DNA of 64,000 nt. Origin: Bacteroidota bacterium (lineage in GTDB: Bacteria > Bacteroidota > Ignavibacteria > Kapaibacteriales > UBA2268). The position numbers and the translations under genes were made by a program. Under the pieces are notes generated by a model. The model was not told the DNA's origin, did no database searches, and was given only the letters and a program-made list of their open reading frames with translations. The DNA lies in assembly GCA_004322215.1 (NCBI GenBank), contig SCSM01000020.1, positions 1 through 64,000 of the forward strand, given 5' to 3'. Of the stretch, positions 1 through 6,806 are shown one piece after another; within the stretch, counting starts at the first letter, position 1; each line of letters opens with the position of its first letter.

Positions 1-64
1 CTGGAGTTAATCTTGTAACTTTTAATCTTGATTTTGGCATTTGTACACCTGCATTGTTTGACAT
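1..64 (-). CDS. 5' end of an unidentified gene leaving the window
   Basis: The minus strand opens with ATG at 64 and stays open to the window edge for 21 codons; the product starts MSNNAGVQMPKSRLK. The piece is too short to recognise. It is supported as a real start by a TAnnTTTG promoter box ending 3 nt before the ATG, and by its divergent placement relative to the methyltransferase at 160. A chance short frame cannot be excluded. Confidence 0.4.
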   Translation of the reverse strand, partial: MSNNAGVQMPKSRLKVTRLTP

Positions 65-67
65 AAT

Positions 68-76
68 GCAAATATA
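68..76 (-). promoter_or_regulatory. Bacteroidota-type -7 promoter box, possibly for a leaderless mRNA
   Basis: The minus strand reads TATATTTGC, a full match to TAnnTTTG, the -7 consensus known from Bacteroidota sigma-ABfr promoters. Only 3 nt separate it from the ATG at 64, so transcription would begin at or next to the start codon. No clear -33 TTG was seen. No second box of this form was found for the divergent methyltransferase. Confidence 0.45.
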
Positions 77-149
77 CGAAATTTTATTCATTGTGTAAAA
101 TATTATTAGACTTTATATAAATTAATAATTTGTATTTCTAAACAATTCC

Positions 150-160
150 AAAAAAAAAAA
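150..160 (+). repeat. Run of 11 A abutting the methyltransferase start codon
   Basis: Eleven consecutive A residues end in the A of the start ATG at 160 and fill the place where a ribosome binding site would lie. Slippage here would change only leader length, not reading frame, so any effect would be on translation strength. Confidence 0.8.
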
Positions 161-1776
161 TGAACACACTCTATTTCGGCGACTCGCTCGATGTACTCAA
201 GGAACTGAACAAACAGCACCCGGGCGGTTTCATTGACCTGATCTACATTGACCCCCCTTTCAATTCCAAGCGTAATTACAATGTCCTCTTCGAGGAAGTG
301 GACCTCAAGGACACAAAGGCACAGAAGCAGGCATTTGCCGACACATGGAGCAACGTCTCCTACAAAGACACTCTCCATGAACTGCAAACACTTGATTTGG
401 ATTTGTACAAATTCCTCACCGCATTGGACGCAATCCGCCTCAGCAAAGGAGCAATCGCTTACCTCACAACTATGGCAATCCGCATTTTATACATGCGTAA
501 AGTCCTCAAAGACACTGGCTCTTTCTACCTCCACTGCGACCAAACTATGAGCCATTATTTGAAAATTTTATGCGATTTGGTTTTTGGAGAACAAAATTTT
601 AAAAATGAAATTATTTGGAAAAGAACGAGTGCGCATAATGATTCTGGAAAATATGGGATAAATGTAGATTCAATTTTATTTTATTCAAAGAGTAAAAATA
701 ACATTTGGAATCAACAATATATATTACATAAAGATGAATATTTAAAAAGGTTTAAACAATCAGATCCCGATGGTAGAAAATGGCAAGATGGACCTTTAAC
801 AGCAAAGGGTTTATCTGGTGGTGGTTATAATTATGAATATAAAGGGATAAATGGTTTTTGGAGATGTCCCTTAGAAACAATGAAAAAATTAGATAAAGAA
901 AATAGATTATATTATACAAAAAATGGTGGTATTAGAATAAAAAGATATTTAGACGAAAATAAGGGATACCCAATTCAAACTTTAATTGATGATGTTTTTC
1001 CAATAAATTCACAAGCTCAAGAACGTCTCGGCTACCCAACACAAAAGCCCGAAGCTCTTCTCGAAAGAATTATCAAAGCTTCCTCAAACGAAGGCGATTT
1101 GGTTGCCGATTTCTTCTGCGGTTGCGGCACTACCATTGCCGTTGCACAGCGTCTCAACCGCCAATGGCTCGGAGCCGACATCTCCCACCTTGCCATTCGC
1201 CTCATTCTCGACCGCCTCACAAAGCCCTACGGCGAGGAAGAACGAAAACGCATCAGGGAAAACATCGAAGTTAACGGCTTCCCGAAAGATGTAGCTTCGG
1301 CTCGTGAGCTTGCCACCAAAACCGACAAGCATCGCGTCAAGTTCCAGGACTGGGTCATCGAAGTCATGCTCGGCGGCGTCTCTAACGAAAAGAAAACCGC
1401 AGACGGCGGTTACGACGGATATCTCATCTATCCCCTCTCCGGAGACGGAAAGAAAAAAGGTACTGCCATCATCGAAGTCAAAAGCGGCATTGTCGGCATT
1501 TCCGTTTTGCGTTCATTCGCAAACGTGGTGAACAGCGAAAAAGCCGACATGGGCATATTCGTCTGCTTCGATTACCAGGTAACAGACGGCATGAGGAAAT
1601 TAGCTCGTGATGTGGGCTACATACCCGACTTCAAAGTTGACCGTCTCCAAATCATCACAGTCGAAGACCTCTTAGACGGCAAAACCGTCCGCCTCCCCGG
1701 CTTGGGAGAGATGCTGACGTTTAAGAGTGCAACCAAGCGATTAGATAAGGAGAATGGCGAGGAGGAGTTGTTTTGA
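160..1776 (+). CDS. Beta-class site-specific adenine DNA methyltransferase with C-terminal Mrr-like nuclease domain
   Basis: This 538-residue protein should transfer a methyl group from S-adenosylmethionine to adenine in a specific DNA site. The catalytic DPPF motif (residues 31-34) comes before the SAM-binding motif DFFCGCGTT (from residue 317), the order of beta-class, Mod-like enzymes. Residues about 128-286 between them would be the target-recognition domain. After about residue 390 a region with D419 and an E-x-K pair (E439, K441) resembles the Mrr/PD-(D/E)xK nuclease fold, so methylation and cleavage may sit in one chain. The middle is far more A+T rich than the ends (11 G+C of 60 at 661-720, 37 of 60 at 1141-1200), which suggests domain exchange. 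The OLD-family gene follows after 29 nt. The methyltransferase call is firm; the nuclease domain is inferred from a few motifs. Confidence 0.88.
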   Translation: MNTLYFGDSLDVLKELNKQHPGGFIDLIYIDPPFNSKRNYNVLFEEVDLKDTKAQKQAFADTWSNVSYKDTLHELQTLDLDLYKFLTALDAIRLSKGAIAYLTTMAIRILYMRKVLKDTGSFYLHCDQTMSHYLKILCDLVFGEQNFKNEIIWKRTSAHNDSGKYGINVDSILFYSKSKNNIWNQQYILHKDEYLKRFKQSDPDGRKWQDGPLTAKGLSGGGYNYEYKGINGFWRCPLETMKKLDKENRLYYTKNGGIRIKRYLDENKGYPIQTLIDDVFPINSQAQERLGYPTQKPEALLERIIKASSNEGDLVADFFCGCGTTIAVAQRLNRQWLGADISHLAIRLILDRLTKPYGEEERKRIRENIEVNGFPKDVASARELATKTDKHRVKFQDWVIEVMLGGVSNEKKTADGGYDGYLIYPLSGDGKKKGTAIIEVKSGIVGISVLRSFANVVNSEKADMGIFVCFDYQVTDGMRKLARDVGYIPDFKVDRLQIITVEDLLDGKTVRLPGLGEMLTFKSATKRLDKENGEEELF

Positions 1777-1805
1777 AATTTTTATTATTACTATAGGTTT
1801 TAATT

Positions 1806-3614
1806 ATGAAAATAAAAACAGTCGAAATTAATAATTGGCGTTCAATAAAGAACACAAAATTTGATTTGCAGGATTTAATGATTTTTATTGGTCAAAATAA
1901 CCACGGGAAATCAAATATCTTAAGCGCATTACTTTTCTTTTTTGGTGAGATAAAATATAATGATTTAGATTTTAATGAAGGTGAAAATAGTTTATATATT
2001 GAAATTGAATTTGAAAATTTAGATGAAAATGATAAAATCACATTTAAAAGATATTTAACATCAAAAAATAATATAAAAGTAAGAAAACAGATTAAAAAAG
2101 GAGAGGATATAGAGTATCATGGATATTTAGAAAATCCATCTGAAGATTGGTTAAAAATTGAAAATTACAATAATTATAATAATAGGGATAAAGTAAATGA
2201 TTTACCAATTAATCAGTTTTTACCTTCATCTGGAAGAATTACAAAAGATATTTATAACCAAGCAATTGAAGATTATATTAATAAAAATAGAGCTGCAATT
2301 ACGTTTAATTATGAGATGGAATTAGGACCATTTTTAGGGGCAAGAAATGTCGCACAAGGTATATTTGGTGAGGTGTTTTATATACCTTCTGTAAAAGATG
2401 CTAATACTGAATTAAGCTTAGGTACAAGAAGTAGCTCAATTTTTAATCAATTATATTCAAGAGTTATTAATCAAATTTCTGAATCTAGTATTCAATATAA
2501 AGAAGCAAAAGAAAAAATAACAATTTTAATGAAAATATTAAATAAAGAAACTGATGATGGAAAAAATAATGAAGAAAGACCAATTGAACTAAGTTTATTG
2601 GAAAGGAGTATTGAGGAAGAATTAAAAAGTTGGCAAACTACAATTGATGTTGAAATCACTCCCCCAAATATAGATGATATTTTTAAAGTTGGTGCTTTTG
2701 TTTGGATTAATGATGGTATTAAAACCGATATAACCAGAAAAGGGCATGGTTTACAAAGAGCTATGATTTTTGCTTTGGTAAAATCATGGGCAAATTTATT
2801 AAAAGATGAAAAAAATAAAGAAAAGGTATTAGAAAGTTCAGAAGATGAGCAAGATGAAAATAAAAAAAGTAAAAGGAAAGCCTCAGATTCGGCATATTTC
2901 ATTTTTGAAGAACCTGAATTGTATCTTCATCCCCAAGCACAAAGAGAATTATATTCTTCATTAATAGATTTATCTAAGAATAAAAATCAAGTTTTATTAT
3001 GTACTCATTCAAGTTCATTTATTGATATAGAACAGTATAAATCTATCTGCATAGTTAAAAGAGAAAACATAGAAAAAGGGACAAAAGTTTTTCAATATTT
3101 AGAAAATTTATTTGAAAATCCACTTGACAAAAAGGATTTTAATTTGATTTATTGGATAAATCCTGAAAGAAGTGAATTATTTTTTGCTAATAAAGTAATA
3201 TTAGTTGAAGGTCAAACAGATAAAACGGTTATACCATTTTTGGCAAAAAAAATTAATATATTCAAATATGATTATACCATTATTGATTGTGGCGGTAAAG
3301 ATTGTATGAAATATTATATTAATTTATTAAATAAATTTTGTATTCCATATTGTTCTGTATATGATAAAGATCATCAAACATATAAATTAATCGATGCTAT
3401 CAATAGTGCAGATATTTCAAGTAAAGAAATAGAGAATTTGATAATAAGTAACTATGGATATTCAGTTATTTTTGATAATGACATTGAAGAAGAATTAGGA
3501 ATAATGGATATATCCCAAAAGAACAAACCATATTATGCATTATCTTTTATTGATAAACCAGATTATATTTTGTTAGATTCTTTAAAAGAGAAAATTGAGA
3601 AAATTTATAAATGA
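1806..3614 (+). CDS. OLD-family ATP-dependent endonuclease (AAA ATPase plus TOPRIM)
   Basis: This 602-residue protein joins an ABC/SMC-like ATPase to a TOPRIM nuclease, the architecture of Overcoming Lysogenisation Defect proteins, many of which defend against phage. Seen: Walker A GQNNHGKSN at 29-37; a Walker B-type FEEPELYLHP segment around 367-376; TOPRIM acidic residues E468 (LVEGQTD) and the D-K-D motif at 520-522. The ATPase is interrupted by a charged insert at about 340-362. No UvrD-like helicase follows, so this is not a Gabija pair; the partners here are a methyltransferase and a membrane protein. It is strongly A+T rich, unlike the ends of the methyltransferase. The family call is firm; the defence role is inferred from family and neighbours. 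Confidence 0.88.
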   Translation: MKIKTVEINNWRSIKNTKFDLQDLMIFIGQNNHGKSNILSALLFFFGEIKYNDLDFNEGENSLYIEIEFENLDENDKITFKRYLTSKNNIKVRKQIKKGEDIEYHGYLENPSEDWLKIENYNNYNNRDKVNDLPINQFLPSSGRITKDIYNQAIEDYINKNRAAITFNYEMELGPFLGARNVAQGIFGEVFYIPSVKDANTELSLGTRSSSIFNQLYSRVINQISESSIQYKEAKEKITILMKILNKETDDGKNNEERPIELSLLERSIEEELKSWQTTIDVEITPPNIDDIFKVGAFVWINDGIKTDITRKGHGLQRAMIFALVKSWANLLKDEKNKEKVLESSEDEQDENKKSKRKASDSAYFIFEEPELYLHPQAQRELYSSLIDLSKNKNQVLLCTHSSSFIDIEQYKSICIVKRENIEKGTKVFQYLENLFENPLDKKDFNLIYWINPERSELFFANKVILVEGQTDKTVIPFLAKKINIFKYDYTIIDCGGKDCMKYYINLLNKFCIPYCSVYDKDHQTYKLIDAINSADISSKEIENLIISNYGYSVIFDNDIEEELGIMDISQKNKPYYALSFIDKPDYILLDSLKEKIEKIYK

Positions 3615-3629
3615 TAATATTAAATTTTT

Positions 3630-3634
3630 GAGGT
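3630..3634 (+). promoter_or_regulatory. Ribosome binding site before the membrane-anchored gene
   Basis: GAGGT lies 4 nt before the ATG at 3639, inside the 24-nt gap after the OLD-family gene. It fixes the start of the third cassette gene and supports translation from a shared message. Confidence 0.6.
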
Positions 3635-3638
3635 AAAA

Positions 3639-4352
3639 ATGTGGGAAAAAATTTTACAAGGTATTTATGAATTATTAAAGAATAATATTGCTGTTATTGT
3701 TGCTTTACTTATTGTTTATTTAAATAATAGACATAATCTAAAAATAAAAGAAAAAGAGTTAAGTAATGATTTAAGAAAAATCGAAAAAAACTTAGAATCA
3801 GATTTGAAATTTTCGATAAAAAAGGATAAATCTGATTACGAAAAAGTAGTACATGCTTCTCTAATAAAAATTCTGTTTGAAGTTCAAAAATTACATATTT
3901 CTTTATCTGGTAAATGTGATGATTATAAATGTGTCGAGAATGCCACAAATGGTTTTATTGTAACATTTACCAAATATCAGGCTATTATAGCTGATAGCCA
4001 GTTATTTTTATCATCGTCTATAACTAATAAATTATATGAATTTTATAAATTACTAAGTGAATTACTAATTGAATTGAAGAATGTACAATCTTCAAAACAA
4101 TATGAACTTGCAATAGTCCCTGTTAATGAATACAGTGTAAAATTAGCTAATGTTATAATTGTTATTCAAAATGAATTTAAAGATAAAAGAGATGATTTAG
4201 AAAAAGAAATTAATAGTATATCACTTACAAATTTTACTGAATGTTGTGGTGCGCAACCTCCTGATCATTTGAGGGAAAGATATTATAAGTTAAAAAATGA
4301 ATTGCGTAATGCATATAATCCTGATGATTTAAAACTTGATATTAAAAATTAA
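3639..4352 (+). CDS. Unrecognised N-terminally membrane-anchored helical protein of the defence-like cassette
   Basis: I do not recognise a family for this 237-residue protein. It has one hydrophobic segment at about residues 14-28, followed at once by a basic, highly charged stretch (about 29-70) likely to form a coiled coil, and then a helical body. That predicts a single-pass inner-membrane protein with most of its mass in the cytoplasm. Cysteines cluster near the end (FTECCGAQPP). It starts 24 nt after the OLD-family gene, behind a clear ribosome binding site, and shares its low G+C content, so co-transcription is likely. Membrane-anchored partners are common in abortive-infection systems, but a role here is only an inference. 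Confidence 0.75.
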   Translation: MWEKILQGIYELLKNNIAVIVALLIVYLNNRHNLKIKEKELSNDLRKIEKNLESDLKFSIKKDKSDYEKVVHASLIKILFEVQKLHISLSGKCDDYKCVENATNGFIVTFTKYQAIIADSQLFLSSSITNKLYEFYKLLSELLIELKNVQSSKQYELAIVPVNEYSVKLANVIIVIQNEFKDKRDDLEKEINSISLTNFTECCGAQPPDHLRERYYKLKNELRNAYNPDDLKLDIKN

Positions 4353-4477
4353 AAATATTCTTATTCCTACCCTCCCTTTAATCCCCGGCACAGAATTTTT
4401 CTTTGCGGCGGCTCTCAGCTCTGCGGCTCCGCGTCTCTGTGTGCAACCAAAATTTCCCTTCCTGCGAGGAAGGGTCA

Positions 4478-4512
4478 GGTTGTAGTGCAACGGAAATCCC
4501 GATTCATCGGGA
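4478..4512 (+). repeat. 35-bp dispersed hairpin repeat, copy 1
   Basis: This 35-bp sequence recurs exactly at 5184-5218. Its last 16 bases form an inverted repeat, TCCCGAT and ATCGGGA around a 2-nt loop. Confidence 0.85.
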
Positions 4513-4527
4513 GTAGCTGTAAAAAAA

Positions 4528-4590
4528 TCAGCGAAAATCAGTTCCATCAGTGTAATCAGTGTACTATTAATTTGCTTCTCTGCGCTGAAA
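4528..4590 (+). repeat. Diverged dispersed element, copy 1
   Basis: It aligns over about 60 bp with 5641-5702. Shared words are ATCAG, TGTTCTA or TGTACTA, and TTTGC before a TGCG end. There is no coding content; it looks like decayed intergenic repeat DNA. Confidence 0.5.
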
Positions 4591-4601
4591 TAAAATACAT
4601 C

Positions 4602-4664
4602 CAATTGAAAATTAAATCATTAAAAAATTCATTTTAAATTTTAAATTTCAAATTTTAAATTCCT
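4602..4664 (+). repeat. Heptad-period repeat array, nine units
   Basis: Nine successive 7-bp units fill 63 bp. Most hold AATT at a fixed phase, for example AATTTTA then AATTTCA. Units vary, but the 7-bp step is kept. Confidence 0.75.
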
Positions 4665-4911
4665 CCTGCCTCCTTCGTGAAATAAAACCTTATTATCATA
4701 TATCCTTCAATCTTAGTAACAAACAAATCCCCCGGTTAACTTAACCTTATTTCCTTATTGAACGGGAAATAAAAAACAAAATAAGCTAATAAGGTTTGAT
4801 GTGTACCGGCTATTTTTTTCTACTAAGGTTTAGAGGATTTATATAAGGTTTTTTTATCTTGTCCATCCTTTAATCAAGAAAATCCTGTTCAGACAATTTG
4901 CGTGAAACCTT

Positions 4912-4946
4912 AATTGTGAATTGTTAATTATGAATTGTGAATTTCT
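4912..4946 (+). repeat. Heptad-period repeat array, five units
   Basis: Five 7-bp units each begin with AATT: AATTGTG, AATTGTT, then variants. The step of 7 is exact across 35 bp. Confidence 0.8.
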
Positions 4947-4993
4947 TGCCTACTTCCTTCTTCTGGCTTCCGACTCCCGACTCCCGACTATAT

Positions 4994-5034
4994 TTTTAAA
5001 ACCATTTTAAAATAATTTTAAAATCCTTTTAAAA
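4994..5034 (+). repeat. Four TTTTAAAA palindromes at an exact 11-bp step
   Basis: TTTTAAAA starts at 4994, 5005, 5016 and 5027, separated by three variable bases each time. An 11-bp step is close to one helical turn, so the four palindromes face the same side of the DNA. Confidence 0.85.
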
Positions 5035-5090
5035 CCGTTTTCTTGACATATCACTCCCACATCCTTATTTTTGCATTCCGTATGGTAAGT

Positions 5091-5110
5091 CCCTCTCCCA
5101 TTGGAGAGGG
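5091..5110 (+). repeat. Perfect 8-bp hairpin, dispersed-repeat type
   Basis: CCCTCTCC and GGAGAGGG pair perfectly around a 4-nt loop. The sequence after it (TTTAGGGTGAGG) is characteristic of a widespread decayed intergenic repeat. A diverged relative in the other orientation may lie at 45168-45198. No U-tract follows on either side, so it is not called a terminator. Confidence 0.6.
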
Positions 5111-5183
5111 ATTTAGGGTGAGGTTAAATCTTTGCACCGCTTGTTCTTTGCTAAACAATATCGGGCTGAATCCAGTCAATACC

Positions 5184-5218
5184 GGTTGTAGTGCAACGGA
5201 AATCCCGATTCATCGGGA
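5184..5218 (+). repeat. 35-bp dispersed hairpin repeat, copy 2
   Basis: Identical over all 35 bp to 4478-4512 in the same orientation, 706 bp downstream of it. Confidence 0.85.
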
Positions 5219-5227
5219 TGAAGTCTT

Positions 5228-5250
5228 ACGGAAATCCCGATTCATAGGGA
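5228..5250 (+). repeat. Partial third copy of the 35-bp repeat
   Basis: This 23-bp copy holds the hairpin half (ACGGAAATCCCGATTCAT, then AGGGA), with one mismatch in the right arm. It lies 9 bp after copy 2. Confidence 0.75.
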
Positions 5251-5320
5251 TATAAATGTTCGGGCTTTTCTTTCCCACTTTACTAAAGGGGGATTCAGGT
5301 GGATTATTCAATAATATAAC

Positions 5321-5355
5321 CACCATTCAACACTCAACACTCAACACTCAAAATT
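5321..5355 (+). repeat. Heptad-period repeat array, five units
   Basis: CAACACT occurs three times in perfect tandem at 5328-5348, flanked by CACCATT and CAAAATT in the same 7-bp phase. Confidence 0.8.
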
Positions 5356-5640
5356 TCTTAATCTTGTCACATTTTTTCACTTCAAAAGTGACATCACTAT
5401 GACAATTAGTGACATAACGTGACAAAAATTCCATATAAGCAATATTCTAACTCCTTACAAATCAATTTAATTTCTGGAGAGCAATACAAAAATAAAAAAA
5501 AGTGAGGCAAACTATGCAAAATGTGACATCGTACAAAAATGTACACTAAAAAAACCTTGTGAAAAATGTTCAAAATGAATAAAATTGTCCATTTTTGTTT
5601 CTATATAACCAAATTTCCCAATTTTAGGTTGAACCATAAA

Positions 5641-5702
5641 ATCAGTGGAAATCTGTTGCATCTGTGTTTTCCGTGTTCTATTATTTGCATACCTGCTGCG
5701 TC
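5641..5702 (+). repeat. Diverged dispersed element, copy 2
   Basis: It aligns with 4528-4590 in the same orientation and at similar length; the order of shared words is kept. Just after it comes TCTTTGCAGT, wording typical of the same decayed repeat class. Confidence 0.5.
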
Positions 5703-5770
5703 TTTGCAGTAAAAAGTTGTGTTTGGTTTTCGCTATGGTTTTTGTTTCATGCACTGAATGACAAATGAGA

Positions 5771-5798
5771 AGATTCCTCGTTTTACTCAGAATGACAA
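5771..5798 (+). repeat. 28-bp dispersed element, copy 1
   Basis: It matches 40791-40818 at 24 of 28 positions by eye: AGATTC, TCG, TTT, CTCAGA and TGACAA are all shared in register. Both copies lie in spacers next to a gene end or start. Confidence 0.7.
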
Positions 5799-5811
5799 GC
5801 AGAATTCAGAA

Positions 5812-6798
5812 TTATTTGATTCTTCCAATTACAAGCGGTTTTTCATTTGCACATAATGATAATATTTTGTCGACATTGCTTTTGTCAACGACGAGGAGCA
5901 TACCAATGCCGAGGTTGAACGTGAGACGCATTTCATCGTCAGAAATATTCCCTTCTTTTTGAATTAGATTGAAAATCGGAAGTGTTTCCCAAGAGTTCCA
6001 GTCAATGTCGAGTGATGTTCCTTCGGGAAGTATGCGTTTTGTATTGCCAATGATTCCTCCGCCTGTAATATGCGAAATTCCTTTTATGAGACCAGTATCG
6101 AGTAATGGAGATACAATATGAAGATATGAACGGTGGACTTTTAGTAAGCAATCGCCAAGCGTACAGCCGAGTTCATCGAAGTGTTGAGTAACAGGATATT
6201 TCCCCAGAAGAACAGCTCTTGCAAGTGAATAGCCGTTTGTGTGTAATCCTGTGGAAGGCAGACCAATTAACACATCTCCGGGTTTTATATTTTTCCCGTT
6301 AACGATTTTGTTTTTCTCGACTACACCAATGATTGTACCCGAAACATCATACTCCCCTTCCTGATACATCGAGGGCATTTCTGCCGTCTCGCCGCCGATT
6401 AAAGCACAACCATTCTCACGGCAGGCGATGACAAATCCTGAGATTACCTGTTCAGCAACATCGGGTTTAAGTTTTCCCGTTGCAAAATAATCGAGAAAGA
6501 ATAAGGGTTTGGCTCCGCAACTGAGAATGTCGTTGACACAATGATTGACAAGGCACTGCCCTACTGTGTTGTGTACTCCAGACATGAAAGCAATTTTAAG
6601 CTTCGTGCCGACCCCGTCAGTACTGGCAACGAGAACCGGGTGCTCATAATCGGGAAAATCGGCTTGGTAGAAGCCGCCGAACAAACCAATATCTGCAAGA
6701 ACATTTTTATTAAATGTGGATTTTACGAGCGGCTTAATCCTTCTAATTGTCTCATCTCCCGCTTCAATATCAACACCTGAATCTTTGTAAGTTTTCAT
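5812..6798 (-). CDS. purM: Phosphoribosylformylglycinamidine cyclo-ligase (AIR synthetase)
   Basis: PurM closes formylglycinamidine ribonucleotide to 5-aminoimidazole ribonucleotide with ATP, the fifth step of purine synthesis, in the cytoplasm. The 328-residue product has the family opening YKDSGVDIEAGDE, the STDGVGTKLKIA nucleotide-binding segment, VNHCVNDILSCGAKPLFFLDY, IGGETAEMP, and HITGGGI near the end. Length is close to the usual 330-345. The ATG at 6798 lies 8 nt after the stop of the large CoA activase gene, so both are probably on one minus-strand message, although no biochemical link between them is evident. No other purine gene is in the window. Confidence 0.96.
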   Translation of the reverse strand: MKTYKDSGVDIEAGDETIRRIKPLVKSTFNKNVLADIGLFGGFYQADFPDYEHPVLVASTDGVGTKLKIAFMSGVHNTVGQCLVNHCVNDILSCGAKPLFFLDYFATGKLKPDVAEQVISGFVIACRENGCALIGGETAEMPSMYQEGEYDVSGTIIGVVEKNKIVNGKNIKPGDVLIGLPSTGLHTNGYSLARAVLLGKYPVTQHFDELGCTLGDCLLKVHRSYLHIVSPLLDTGLIKGISHITGGGIIGNTKRILPEGTSLDIDWNSWETLPIFNLIQKEGNISDDEMRLTFNLGIGMLLVVDKSNVDKILSLCANEKPLVIGRIK

Positions 6799-6806
6799 AA
6801 TAATCT

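Larger units (their letters stand above)
4353..5811. other. 1.46-kb gene-free region rich in small dispersed repeats
   Basis: No open frame here looks like a gene: the longer frames are built across repeats and have no recognisable product. It holds two 35-bp copies and one partial copy of a hairpin repeat, two diverged copies of a roughly 60-bp element, three heptad-period arrays, a four-fold TTTTAAAA array at an 11-bp step, a perfect 8-bp hairpin, and one copy of an element seen again at 40791. Short tandem wording such as CCGACTC (near 4971) is also present. It separates the defence-like cassette from purM and is visibly richer in G+C than the cassette genes in places. Confidence 0.75.

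Noticed and set aside
106-387. Minus-strand frame of 93 codons opposite the methyltransferase start
   Set aside because: It lies mainly antisense to a well-supported gene, has low-complexity composition and no recognisable product.
2492-2902. Minus-strand frame of 136 codons inside the OLD-family gene
   Set aside because: Ser/Phe/Leu-rich shadow of an A+T-rich gene; no motif, and the sense frame has clear ATPase motifs.
4329-4604. Minus-strand frame of 91 codons after the cassette
   Set aside because: It is built from repeat DNA (the 35-bp repeat and the element at 4528) and overlaps the end of a real gene.
5091-5110. Perfect hairpin considered as a terminator
   Set aside because: No U-tract on either side and no gene ends nearby; the flanks match a dispersed repeat instead.
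5043-5255. 70-codon frame between the cassette and purM
   Set aside because: It runs through the 5091 hairpin and both the second and third copies of the 35-bp repeat; no product recognised.
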